DNA from: Thioalkalivibrio sp.
GTDB taxonomy: Bacteria; Pseudomonadota; Gammaproteobacteria; Ectothiorhodospirales; Ectothiorhodospiraceae
DNA: 7,888 bases
Assembly: GCA_003555285.1 (NCBI GenBank)
Contig: PWGH01000031.1
Location: 1 to 7,888, forward strand
Reading direction: 5' to 3'
Made by a program: the position numbers and the translations under genes. The notes beneath the pieces are model-generated. The model made no database searches. It was not told where the DNA came from and was given only the letters and a program-made list of their open reading frames with translations. Positions 1 to 5,609 of this stretch are shown piece by piece (positions within the stretch are counted from its first letter, which is position 1; each line of letters begins with the position of its first letter).

Positions 1-348
1 GACCACATCGCGGATCTGCTCGAGGAGCGGCTCCCGCCCTTTCTCCAGGGCGGGAAGCAGCAGCTGCTCGATCCACTGCAGCGCGGTATGGGCCTGGCGC
101 GTCTTCTCCTCCGCTTTTCCCGCCCGGCGCAGCGCGAGCGACTCCCGGTCTTGGCGGTCGAGTTCCGCCTCGAGGTCCTCGATCGTCTTCTCCAGGCGGC
201 GCACCCGCATGGCGTCGGACTTGCCCATCGCGGCCTTGACCCGGTCCACCAAGGTCTCGTTCGCCTTGATCTGGCGGGCGAAGTAGAGCGCCTGGGAAGA
301 GTACTTGCCGGGCTCCAGCGCGTATGCGTCTTCGTTTTGATCATCCAT
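1..348 (-). CDS. Hypothetical protein with coiled coil, C-terminus beyond window
   Basis: The first 116 residues of an open frame run off the left edge without a stop. The ATG at 348 follows an AGGAG ribosome binding site (357-361) with 8 bases of spacing, and this site overlaps the TAG stop of the preceding gene, which suggests translational coupling. The visible protein begins with an acidic stretch (MDDQNEDAYA). Residues about 47 to 87 are strongly charged with a heptad-like pattern (MRVRRLEKTIEDLEAELDRQ), predicting a coiled coil, and residues 88 to 116 continue as an amphipathic helix. No signal peptide or membrane segment is seen. I do not recognise the family. Phage scaffold-like or structural accessory proteins can look like this, but so can many others. 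Confidence 0.75.
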   Translation of the reverse strand, partial: MDDQNEDAYALEPGKYSSQALYFARQIKANETLVDRVKAAMGKSDAMRVRRLEKTIEDLEAELDRQDRESLALRRAGKAEEKTRQAHTALQWIEQLLLPALEKGREPLLEQIRDVV

Positions 349-359
349 CGCCTGGGCTC

Positions 360-593
360 CTAGTCGTCGTCGTGCCCAGGGGGGAGCGGGTACGGCACCT
401 GCTTCAACCAGAGCATGTGGTTGGCGTACTTGCCGCGCACGTCTGCCTGAGCCTGCGCGTCCTCCTCGAAGGGGGAGGTGAAGACGACCGTCCCCGACTC
501 CCCCACCACGTCGTATTCACCCTCGGCGTTCTGCACAACCTTGCAGAACTTCTTCCTCGGCCAATCTTCGTAGCGCTTCACGTAATCTGCCAT
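360..593 (-). CDS. Small hypothetical protein (77 aa)
   Basis: The ATG at 593 (MADYVKRYEDW) is preceded by AGGAGG at 602-607 with 8 bases of spacing, a strong start. An out-of-frame ATG sits between the two but opens only a wrong frame. The protein is hydrophilic, with a basic, aromatic N-terminus, a central beta-like stretch (EYDVVGESGTVVF) and a Pro-rich acidic tail (PLPPGHDDD). It has one cysteine, no signal peptide and no membrane helix. It lies between two other small genes on the same strand, 38 bp after the stop of the 74-residue gene, and its stop is part of the ribosome binding site of the next gene. The function is not recognised. Confidence 0.75.
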   Translation of the reverse strand: MADYVKRYEDWPRKKFCKVVQNAEGEYDVVGESGTVVFTSPFEEDAQAQADVRGKYANHMLWLKQVPYPLPPGHDDD

Positions 594-631
594 CGCATGG
601 TCCTCCTGCCTGCCCGCGCTCGGTGGTGGAG

Positions 632-856
632 CTATTCTCCTTCCTGGTCTTCTGGAGGAGGAGGAGAGGAAGGATCCTCAGGGGACTGGTCTGCTGTACT
701 GACCACCCTGTACTTGCTTCCGGGGCGCATCGCCCTGGCGGGCACCGGCACCGCCCCACCGGTCTTCGACTCCCGGACCTCCTGCCAGAACAACGCCTCC
801 TCACCGGCGGTGAGGTAGTCGTAGACCTTACACTTTCCAACCATCTTGTACGGCAT
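632..856 (-). CDS. Small hypothetical protein (74 aa)
   Basis: The frame is open well upstream, but the start is placed at the ATG at 856 (MPYKMVGKCKVYDYL) because GGAGGA precedes it at the usual distance (about 8 bases). Residues 1 to 57 look like a compact mixed alpha/beta domain (KVYDYLTAGEEALFWQEVRE, then GSKYRVVSTAD). Residues 58 to 74 are a low-complexity acidic Pro/Ser tail (PEDPSSPPPPEDQEGE) that is probably disordered. No catalytic motif is visible. It is co-directional with the small genes on either side and probably in one transcript with them. The family is not recognised. Confidence 0.72.
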   Translation of the reverse strand: MPYKMVGKCKVYDYLTAGEEALFWQEVRESKTGGAVPVPARAMRPGSKYRVVSTADQSPEDPSSPPPPEDQEGE

Positions 857-915
857 GGTGCTTTCCTCCTTGGTAGGGCGCCCTGGCGCCTGCGTCTCCG
901 GGTTGGGGGCGAGCT

Positions 916-1155
916 CTAGAAGCCCATCGCCTTCATGTCCGCTTGCACCTCTTCGTAGGTAAGGCCCGGATGACGCGCCATCGTCGCCCTTATAGCCTCG
1001 TCCCGGAAATTCGGGACCGAGGTCGGTGCGGAGACGCTCTCCGCGGACGGTGCGCTTGGCGGGGGAGATGCCGCGGAACCCTTCGAGCGCGCCTCCCGAT
1101 TCAGCCGCAATTTGAGGCGCATTGCCTCCGAGAACTCCTTGTCGTACTTGTTCAC
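916..1155 (-). CDS. Small hypothetical protein with Ser/Pro/Ala linker (79 aa)
   Basis: The open frame extends upstream to an ATG at 1206, but that start would lie inside the terminator hairpin. The GTG at 1155 (VNKYDKEFSEAM) has a GGAGG site at 1162-1166 with 6 bases of spacing, so it is chosen. The product has a basic N-terminal helix (residues 2 to 24), a low-complexity Ser/Pro/Ala linker (about 25 to 46) and a C-terminal helical segment ending TYEEVQADMKAMGF. Two short helical parts joined by a flexible linker suggest a protein-binding adaptor or a small phage protein, but this is only an inference. It is the first gene after the promoter at about 1300 and the terminator at about 1190, so its expression probably depends on read-through. 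Confidence 0.68.
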   Translation of the reverse strand: MNKYDKEFSEAMRLKLRLNREARSKGSAASPPPSAPSAESVSAPTSVPNFRDEAIRATMARHPGLTYEEVQADMKAMGF

Positions 1156-1187
1156 TGACAGCCTCCACGCCCGGCACGCGGGCAACG

Positions 1188-1221
1188 AAAAAAGCCTGCT
1201 CAGCATTCGCTAAAGCAGGCT
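1188..1221 (-). terminator. Intrinsic terminator / possible attenuator
   Basis: Read on the minus strand, AGCCTGCT (1221-1214), a 13-base loop and AGCAGGCT (1200-1193) form a perfect 8-bp stem that runs into six Ts (1193-1188). This is a standard Rho-independent terminator for leftward transcription. It stands 22 bases before the GGAGG site of the 79-residue gene rather than behind a gene. A second perfect 8-bp stem, GCTAAAGC (1240-1233) with GCTTTAGC (1216-1209), lies just upstream and shares three bases and the loop with the terminator stem, so the two cannot form fully together. Confidence 0.75.
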
Positions 1222-1290
1222 CTCGGGGAGTCGCTTTAGCTGTATTTGTAACGCGCCCGCAAGCTGAGATCGTCAAATCGGCGCACACCC

Positions 1291-1319
1291 ATGATCCCCC
1301 TCGCTATTCGGGGTGTCAA
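1291..1319 (-). promoter_or_regulatory. Sigma-70 type promoter for the left gene cluster
   Basis: On the minus strand a perfect -35 box TTGACA (1319-1314) is followed by a 17-base spacer and GATCAT (1296-1291), which matches TATAAT at four of six positions. The spacer begins with CCCC and ends with GGGG, a small dyad that could be an operator. Transcription would start near 1284, giving a leader of about 95 bases before the terminator at 1188. The next gene starts at 1155. Confidence 0.5.
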
Positions 1320-1485
1320 ACGCTCAAAAATGGAAAATTCTGGAAATTTTTCGGGCCAGGGTTTGGCGCATGTGGCGTTGCCCAAGAGCAGCCCCGGCCC
1401 CGCCCTAGGCCCTGGGGGGGTTACCGGGAGATCGTGCTCCCCAGAGGCATGCCCGGACCCGAAATGCTGCCCTTGGCAGGTATCA

Positions 1486-1512
1486 GCGGATTCGTGATCC
1501 GCCGGTTTCTTT
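1486..1512 (+). terminator. Weak terminator-like hairpin, rightward
   Basis: GCGGAT (1486-1491), a 5-base loop and ATCCGC (1497-1502) form a perfect short stem. On the plus strand a T-rich but interrupted run (GGTTTCTTTCTT) follows. It could stop rightward transcription entering the element, or be a binding dyad. No plus-strand gene ends here, so the call is weak. The arm CAGCGGATT also occurs in the tRNA-Leu anticodon stem region, which may be chance. Confidence 0.25.
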
Positions 1513-1581
1513 CTTGTATGTGTCGAATTTTCCTCTCGACATCATATACCTGTGAGACCCAACACTCCTGAAAAACTCGGT

Positions 1582-1602
1582 CATGGACCACTGGTGGACC
1601 AC
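1582..1602 (-). repeat. 21-bp inverted repeat copy 1 (candidate integrase arm-type site)
   Basis: On the minus strand this site contains TGGTCCACCAGTGGTCCA, identical over 21 bp to the plus strand at 7698-7718 beside the integrase. Within it the heptamer TGGTCCA occurs twice, 11 bp apart (one helical turn), and CCAC-CA-GTGG forms a small dyad. The identity stops abruptly on both sides. Paired tandem heptamers at both ends of an element, pointing outward, match the layout of arm-type sites in tyrosine integrase systems such as L5 or Tn916. No promoter is seen at this copy. Confidence 0.6.
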
Positions 1603-1642
1603 AGGGAGCAGAAGGTCGGGGACCAGCTGCCCTTCTGGTGGC

Positions 1643-2083
1643 CTACTCGTCTTCCCGGTCGGCGTTGCCGTCGATCACCGAGGAATGGTTCCGCAGCGCT
1701 TCCAGATGGAGGGCGCCCAGGTTAATTTCGATTGAGGCTCCCCGCTGCTCTCCCCAGGAATCGGCGTTCATCCGGGCCGCCATCCACTTCCTGAAGTCAG
1801 AGCGCAGCTTCGCGCCGGGCACCTCGCTCGGGTCGCGGACACCATCAGCAATGGCGAGACCCTCCTCCACCAGGGCGTCGGCGGCGGCCTGCCGTGCTTG
1901 CCGGTACCTTTCCCGCCGAATGGAGGCGTTGCACCAGGTGCTCAAGATTGGCCGACTGACCCCCAACTCCTCTGCGATGTCCTTTAGGCTTCGACCGGAT
2001 GCGACCTGGTCGAACACATAGTTCTCGCCGCCCGCCTTACGGATAGTGGCGTGCGCCGTTTTCGTGATGAGCTTTCCCGCCAT
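1643..2083 (-). CDS. terS: Terminase small subunit-like protein (Sf6 type)
   Basis: This 146-residue protein has the layout of Sf6/P22-like terminase small subunits, the DNA-recognition part of the phage packaging motor. An N-terminal helix-turn-helix (residues about 23 to 52, SLKDIAEELGVSRPILSTWC) is followed by a helical segment rich in Arg and Ala (RYRQARQAAADALVEEGLAI). Then comes the conserved stretch KLRSDFRKWMAARMNADSWG (92 to 111), close to the family pattern RLRVDxRKWLAxKLxPxxYG, and an acidic tail. The ATG at 2083 has GAGGA upstream at a good distance. No terminase large subunit, portal or head gene lies next to it, unlike most prophages. In PICI satellites such a lone TerS redirects the helper phage's motor to satellite DNA, and that role is inferred here. 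A plain helix-turn-helix regulator is the alternative. Confidence 0.75.
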   Translation of the reverse strand: MAGKLITKTAHATIRKAGGENYVFDQVASGRSLKDIAEELGVSRPILSTWCNASIRRERYRQARQAAADALVEEGLAIADGVRDPSEVPGAKLRSDFRKWMAARMNADSWGEQRGASIEINLGALHLEALRNHSSVIDGNADREDE

Positions 2084-2105
2084 GTCTTCGTCCTCAGTGT
2101 GATCG

Positions 2106-2225
2106 TCAGGGGCTGTGGGCCGGCTGTGTCTCGCGCACGAACGCGTCCACCGGCGGCGGGCGCGTCATCGCCCGGGTACGCAGACCACGCGCGCTTCCAG
2201 TGGGTCTGGTGATGTGCCGCTTCAC
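2106..2225 (-). CDS. Possible small protein (39 aa)
   Basis: A GTG at 2225 opens a 39-codon frame ending in TGA at 2106. A GGAGG site (inside the last codons of the upstream gene) lies 9 bases before it. The frame almost exactly fills the gap between the 114-residue gene and the terminase gene, as expected for a compact operon. The product is basic and Pro/Arg rich (starts VKRHITRPTGSARGL) with no recognisable domain. It is too short for codon use to be convincing, so it may be an untranslated spacer. Confidence 0.35.
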   Translation of the reverse strand: MKRHITRPTGSARGLRTRAMTRPPPVDAFVRETQPAHSP

Positions 2226-2226
2226 G

Positions 2227-2571
2227 TCAGTGCACCTCCCGGTCGTCCAACGTGCGTTTTTCGATCCTGCCATCCGGGTGGATCACCGAGATCACCGGCA
2301 ACAGGTCCGTGCCGCCCCCGGTGGAGTTCGCCACGATGATGGTGCCTCCCCTCCTCGCGGCGAGCAGCCGGTAGGCCCGGTCGCGGGCGTCGGTGTACCG
2401 GCGCATCAACTGCCTCGGCATCCGGGCGGGGGAGAACGGCTCCCACTCCACGTTCACGATGCCGTTAGCGTCCGGGTCGAAATGAAAGGTACAGTGCAGA
2501 TTCTTCGCCAGGCGCACACGCACCGGCTTCAGCGGCGGAAACGTGTCCGCGTTACGGATATCGCTCTTCAC
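2227..2571 (-). CDS. Hypothetical protein (114 aa)
   Basis: The frame is open up to an ATG at 2796, but that would run through the iteron array. The GTG at 2571 (VKSDIRNADTFPPLK) is chosen because GAGG lies 8 bases upstream and protein-like sequence begins there. The product looks alpha/beta: a strand region LHCTFHFDPDANGIVNVEWE (25 to 44), a basic helix (RQLMRRYTDARDRAYRLLAA, 53 to 72), then strands GGTIIVANS and LLPVISVIHPDGRIEKR. It has no signal peptide or membrane helix. Its place between the origin and the terminase small subunit suggests a replication or packaging accessory, but no family is recognised. Confidence 0.65.
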   Translation of the reverse strand: MKSDIRNADTFPPLKPVRVRLAKNLHCTFHFDPDANGIVNVEWEPFSPARMPRQLMRRYTDARDRAYRLLAARRGGTIIVANSTGGGTDLLPVISVIHPDGRIEKRTLDDREVH

Positions 2572-2650
2572 AGGGGGATCCTCGAAAGATGGGGGCAGGG
2601 CGTGACCGGAACGCCAGTCGGCACGGCCGGAACGCGCCGGCGGGGGCGCA

Positions 2651-2832
2651 TGGGACGCGAGGGACGCGTTTTCTGAACCTATTAAGGATATTAAATCCAC
2701 ACACATACCCAGACAGTGTGTGGATCTCCTCATATCTATAGGTTTTAGAAACGTGTCCCATGCATCCCAAAAAGAGATGCGTGGGGATCTCCTCATATCT
2801 ATTGGTTTGGAAAACGCGTCCCTCGCGTCCCA
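2651..2832. other. Candidate replication origin with iterons
   Basis: Just behind the primase-helicase stop lie three modules, each with two tandem 9-mers of the form GGGAYGCRW. Module C on the plus strand has GGGACGCGA (2652-2660) and GGGACGCGT (2661-2669). Module B on the minus strand (2831-2814) has the same two 9-mers. Module A on the minus strand (2768-2751) has GGGATGCAT and GGGACACGT. B and C form a perfect 23-bp inverted repeat (2651-2673 with 2810-2832). The DNA between is AT-richer than its surroundings (for example AACCTATTAAGGATATTAAA). SaPI and PICI origins have this build: iterons flanking an AT-rich segment beside the rep gene. Binding by the primase-helicase C-terminus is inferred. 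Confidence 0.75.
2695..2725. repeat. Perfect 10-bp hairpin inside the origin
   Basis: ATCCACACAC (2695-2704) and GTGTGTGGAT (2716-2725) are exact reverse complements with an 11-base loop. There is no T-run, so it is not a terminator. It sits between module C and module A of the iteron array, next to the AT-rich segment, and could extrude on the single strand as a primase start site. Confidence 0.7.
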
Positions 2833-2834
2833 AA
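2722..2834. repeat. Direct repeat, about 50 bp, period 63 bp
   Basis: Two copies (from 2722 and from 2785) begin with the identical 18 bases GGATCTCCTCATATCTAT. They continue as GGTTT..., then differ at scattered positions through ACGTGTCCC versus ACGCGTCCC and the second 9-mer. The unit therefore contains more than the iterons: an AT-rich box plus two iterons. The divergence suggests an old duplication kept by selection. Confidence 0.75.
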
Positions 2835-2850
2835 CACACTTCTGGAGGCT

Positions 2851-5313
2851 TTACTGGAGCCATGAGTCCTCCTCCTCCCACGCTGGCGCGCTTGAGCGGG
2901 TCCACCTGTGGGTGTATCCCGCGTTCCTTTTGAGCCGCAGCCCCGTGATGTACCTTTTGTCGCCGGACTTCTGTGTTCCGAAGCCCAGCGTTTCGAGCCT
3001 CGTGGTCAGCGTCTTCTGCGACAGGCGGTTCCGAATCCCGGACCCGTCCGCCCATTCGCGGAACTCGGCGTACACCTCTCCCGACGGCTCCCTGGTGGGG
3101 CCTGCTTCGCAGCACTCCTCCACGAATTGCGCGGCCTGGTCGGCCTCCATTCGCCACTCCCTTTTCGCCTGCGCAGAGGACAGCGGCTCGGTGAAGGAGC
3201 CGCGCTCGATCACCCTGGCGTAGGCGTGGAGCGCCATATTCAGGATCCCCGGCATTTCCTCGATCAGCTTCCGGGCGAGGTCCGTGTCCGCGTCCACGCC
3301 TTCCTTGAATTTGCGGTTGAACGTAACCACCAGCGCGCGACGGAAGAGCGCATCGGAGAAGTCACGCGTATGCGGCAGGTGGTTGGTGCCGAACCAGCAG
3401 GTGGCGTAGGGGCGGAACTCGAACGGGTGCTGGAACTTGTGCTCCACGGTGGCTGGCTCGCCACTCACGATGGACTTCAGCGCCGCATCCGCGATCACCT
3501 CTCCCTGCCTAATCTCGGTGACGATGTTCGCCAGCTTCAGATGCAAGTGGGCACGCTGGAACGGGTTCTCGAACGACGACGGTTGCACGCCAGCGACGTT
3601 CTCGCGCCCGCACAGGGCCTCGATCACGGCCAGCAGCACGCTCTTGCCGTTGGCGCCGTTGCCGATCAGCAGCACGAACCGCTCGCGGTTCGCGTTACTC
3701 ATCAGCGTGTAGCCGATCATCTCCAGGATCGCCGTGCGCTTCTCGTGCCGGTCGGGGTCGGGCGCGAACACCTCGTCCAGGAATCGCTCGAAGCGGGGTG
3801 AGGTCGCGTCGTGGTCATGCTCGACCGGGAGCTGCACGGTGCGGTAGAAATCCCTTCGGTGGGGCTTCAGGCGCCACTCACCCTCGCACAGCACCAGCTC
3901 GCCGTTCTTGACCACCACGGCGTTGGTCGGTCCGACGTTCCATTCGTGCGCTGGCCGGTAGACCTCGTTCCGCATGGTCTCGGTTACCGAGTCCACCAGG
4001 TTCTTGGTGATCTTCTGGTCCGGGTGCGCGTCGTCCAGGTGGAACTGCACGATGTACTTCTCGGCACGTGCCTCCAGCGGCCGCCACACGCCCGTGTCCT
4101 GGTAGCGCCACACGTGCGACTGGGTTCCGATGATGTTCTCCGCCCCGACACGCTCGATCACGCTCCGTGCGAGCGCCAGGTGGTCGGGCTCCTCTGCCTG
4201 AGCATTCTTGAACGCGGCGGCGGCCTCGCGGAGTGTGCGTAGCGATACCCCAGAGGCGTCCCGGATCGCCTTTAGGACCCGATCCCGCTGCACGGGTGGC
4301 AGCCGCACCGCTTCTGCGAGGAGCGCCTCCACCCTGGCGTGCGCGGTGTTCGCGTCCATCGCCTCGGCGTCGGCGAGCGTCTCCTCGAAGGTGCGCCCCG
4401 TCCAGCCGCTTTCTCGGGCGTACCAGAACAGGGTGGCGAGCGTCACTATGACTGCTCGGTCCCTGCTGAAGGTGCGCCAGCGGTAGGCGCATTCTCCGTC
4501 CTTGTAGAGTCTGCCGTTGGCGCTCCAGCCATCCCACAACTGGAACGCTTGCAGCCCCGCGCCCGTGCTATGGAGCGCCATGCCCATCTTTAGCCAGTGT
4601 TCGAACCCAACGTCCGGGTCCAGCGCGTTCAGCGCGCTGCGGATCTCGGCAGGGTTGGCCAGCGGGGTTCCCTCGGGCGGCAGTTCGCTCGAGTACTGCC
4701 GATCCCTGCGCACGGGCGGGAAGTACTGCACCGCCTCCTTCCACGCCATCGGAGGTTGCCCGGACTCGTGTACCATCTGTACCAGGTGCGGGTGAGAGGG
4801 ATCCTTCTGGTGGTAGAACCCCGGCAGGCGCAGCACGCGGGATCGGTCCTTCGCGTTCGGGTCGCTACCGTAGTCGTCGACCAAGCGAAGCTGCACCGCA
4901 TCGAACTCGTCCAGGGGGGCGTCCTTGACCAGCACGTAGCGGTGACACTTGCCCGGGGAGGACTCGACGACCATGTGTGGCTCGACCGGAAGCTCAGGCT
5001 CGCCGCCACGGTCCGCCTCCTGCCACAGCGCGCGAATGCGGATGACGTTCTCTTTCAGTCGGCCGGTGCCGTCCGTCTCGTTCACGGTCACGTAGACGCC
5101 GGCTCCCTGCCGGTTCAGCGCGGCCAGCGTCTCGGCGTGCTCGTCCAGGCTGCCGATCAGCACCCGCGCCAGCGGATCCGGCCTCGGCTTGTTCTTGCGG
5201 TCGGTGAACGTCTGGAATGTGAAGCCTTCGGCAGACGGGTCCAGGATCTTAAGGAAGCGTTCGGCCAGCTCCAGGTCGGGGACCAGGGTGTTGAAGTTCG
5301 GGGCAGCATTCAT
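2851..5313 (-). CDS. Phage/plasmid-type DNA primase-helicase (RepB-like primase, PriCT, D5/SF3 helicase)
   Basis: The 820-residue replication initiator is built of several domains. Residues about 15 to 200 resemble RepB-like archaeo-eukaryotic-type primases (ESSPGKCHRYVLV, then DYGSDPNAKDRSRVLRLPG). Residues 222 to 300 resemble the PriCT_2 linker domain. Residues about 380 to 510 are the D5_N region, and 520 to 670 an SF3 helicase with Walker A GNGANGKS (551-558), Walker B-like LANIVTEI (594-601), motif C CWFGTNHLP (639-647) and a likely arginine finger in FRRALVVTF. Residues 720 to 795 form a basic winged-helix-like end, probably the origin-binding part. The enzyme should melt the iteron origin immediately downstream, unwind it and make primers. 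The ATG at 5313 overlaps the previous stop as ATGA. All key helicase residues are present and the length is full for the family. Confidence 0.93.
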   Translation of the reverse strand: MNAAPNFNTLVPDLELAERFLKILDPSAEGFTFQTFTDRKNKPRPDPLARVLIGSLDEHAETLAALNRQGAGVYVTVNETDGTGRLKENVIRIRALWQEADRGGEPELPVEPHMVVESSPGKCHRYVLVKDAPLDEFDAVQLRLVDDYGSDPNAKDRSRVLRLPGFYHQKDPSHPHLVQMVHESGQPPMAWKEAVQYFPPVRRDRQYSSELPPEGTPLANPAEIRSALNALDPDVGFEHWLKMGMALHSTGAGLQAFQLWDGWSANGRLYKDGECAYRWRTFSRDRAVIVTLATLFWYARESGWTGRTFEETLADAEAMDANTAHARVEALLAEAVRLPPVQRDRVLKAIRDASGVSLRTLREAAAAFKNAQAEEPDHLALARSVIERVGAENIIGTQSHVWRYQDTGVWRPLEARAEKYIVQFHLDDAHPDQKITKNLVDSVTETMRNEVYRPAHEWNVGPTNAVVVKNGELVLCEGEWRLKPHRRDFYRTVQLPVEHDHDATSPRFERFLDEVFAPDPDRHEKRTAILEMIGYTLMSNANRERFVLLIGNGANGKSVLLAVIEALCGRENVAGVQPSSFENPFQRAHLHLKLANIVTEIRQGEVIADAALKSIVSGEPATVEHKFQHPFEFRPYATCWFGTNHLPHTRDFSDALFRRALVVTFNRKFKEGVDADTDLARKLIEEMPGILNMALHAYARVIERGSFTEPLSSAQAKREWRMEADQAAQFVEECCEAGPTREPSGEVYAEFREWADGSGIRNRLSQKTLTTRLETLGFGTQKSGDKRYITGLRLKRNAGYTHRWTRSSAPAWEEEDSWLQ

Positions 5314-5609
5314 AACGCCACCCCCTTGCGCCGCAGACGTTGGATCGTCGCCGGTCCGGTTAAGCCACGGCAGGGGCGGATCTGTGCGAATTCCGCGCGG
5401 GTCTTGGGCGAGCCACTCAGCGCACGAACCATCTCCAGCTCGCGACCCTCAACCCAGATTGGGGTTGGTGCGGTTTCGCCGGGGTACTGGTACAGAAGTA
5501 CAGGGCGTTGGTCCAGAATGCTATAATTTCGACGTAGATTGCTCGCCTTGATGCTCTCCGACCCCTCACCGTTGCCCGCGGTGGGGGGTCGGTCATTTGG
5601 GCGCCTCAT
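5310..5609 (-). CDS. Small winged-helix-like protein (99 aa)
   Basis: The frame is open further upstream (ATG at 5663), but the ATG at 5609 overlaps the stop of the preceding gene as ATGA, and the same arrangement recurs at its own end with the primase-helicase. The first 30 residues are polar and probably disordered. Residues 34 to 54 look like beta strands (RPVLLYQYPGETAPTPIWVE). Residues 56 to 99 resemble a winged-helix or helix-turn-helix (LEMVRALSGSPKTRAEFAQI, then TIQRLRRKGVAL). It is probably a DNA-binding accessory of replication or a regulator made in step with the primase. The exact family is not recognised. An extended -10 sequence on the opposite strand lies inside it (5519-5527). 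Confidence 0.7.
   Translation of the reverse strand: MRRPNDRPPTAGNGEGSESIKASNLRRNYSILDQRPVLLYQYPGETAPTPIWVEGRELEMVRALSGSPKTRAEFAQIRPCRGLTGPATIQRLRRKGVAL

Larger units (their letters stand above)
1222..1642. other. Non-coding region between terminase gene and left cluster
   Basis: No frame here has both a ribosome binding site and convincing protein character. Right to left it holds a hairpin with 7-bp arms CAGAAGG (1609-1615) and CCTTCTG (1631-1637) just behind the terminase stop, and the 21-bp repeat at 1582-1602. There follow a TGTCGA/TCGACA dyad (1521-1526 and 1536-1541), a perfect 6-bp hairpin GCGGAT/ATCCGC (1486-1502), a very GC-rich stretch (about 1390-1430), an AT-rich run (1325-1352) and the promoter at 1291-1319. 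No tRNA-like fold was found. Confidence 0.6.

Noticed and set aside
632..1288. Long open frame giving a 218-residue protein on the minus strand
   Set aside because: Its first two thirds run through the promoter, the terminator and the 79-residue gene in another frame. Only the last 74 codons, after a strong ribosome binding site, look like a protein.
1484..1492. CAGCGGATT shared with the tRNA-Leu anticodon region, as a left attachment core
   Set aside because: Only nine bases match, and the flanking tRNA sequence (T arm, acceptor) is absent. Too short to call a duplicated core.
1122..1571. Plus-strand 149-codon frame over the non-coding region
   Set aside because: No ribosome binding site, no domain, and it runs through terminator and promoter sequences.
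1609..1637. Hairpin CAGAAGG/CCTTCTG as terminator of the terminase gene
   Set aside because: The 7-bp stem has a 15-base loop and no T-run follows on either strand.
2552..3157. Minus-strand frame of 201 codons across the iteron array
   Set aside because: It overlaps the primase-helicase end in a different frame, has Arg/Gly-rich shadow composition and translates repeat DNA.
2908..3801. Long plus-strand frames opposite the primase-helicase gene (also 4597-5526)
   Set aside because: They mirror a gene with unmistakable helicase motifs. High GC keeps the opposite strand open, and no ribosome binding site or domain is seen.
5509..5515. Further TGGTCCA heptamer as a third arm-type site
   Set aside because: Single copy inside a coding region without the tandem partner; expected by chance.
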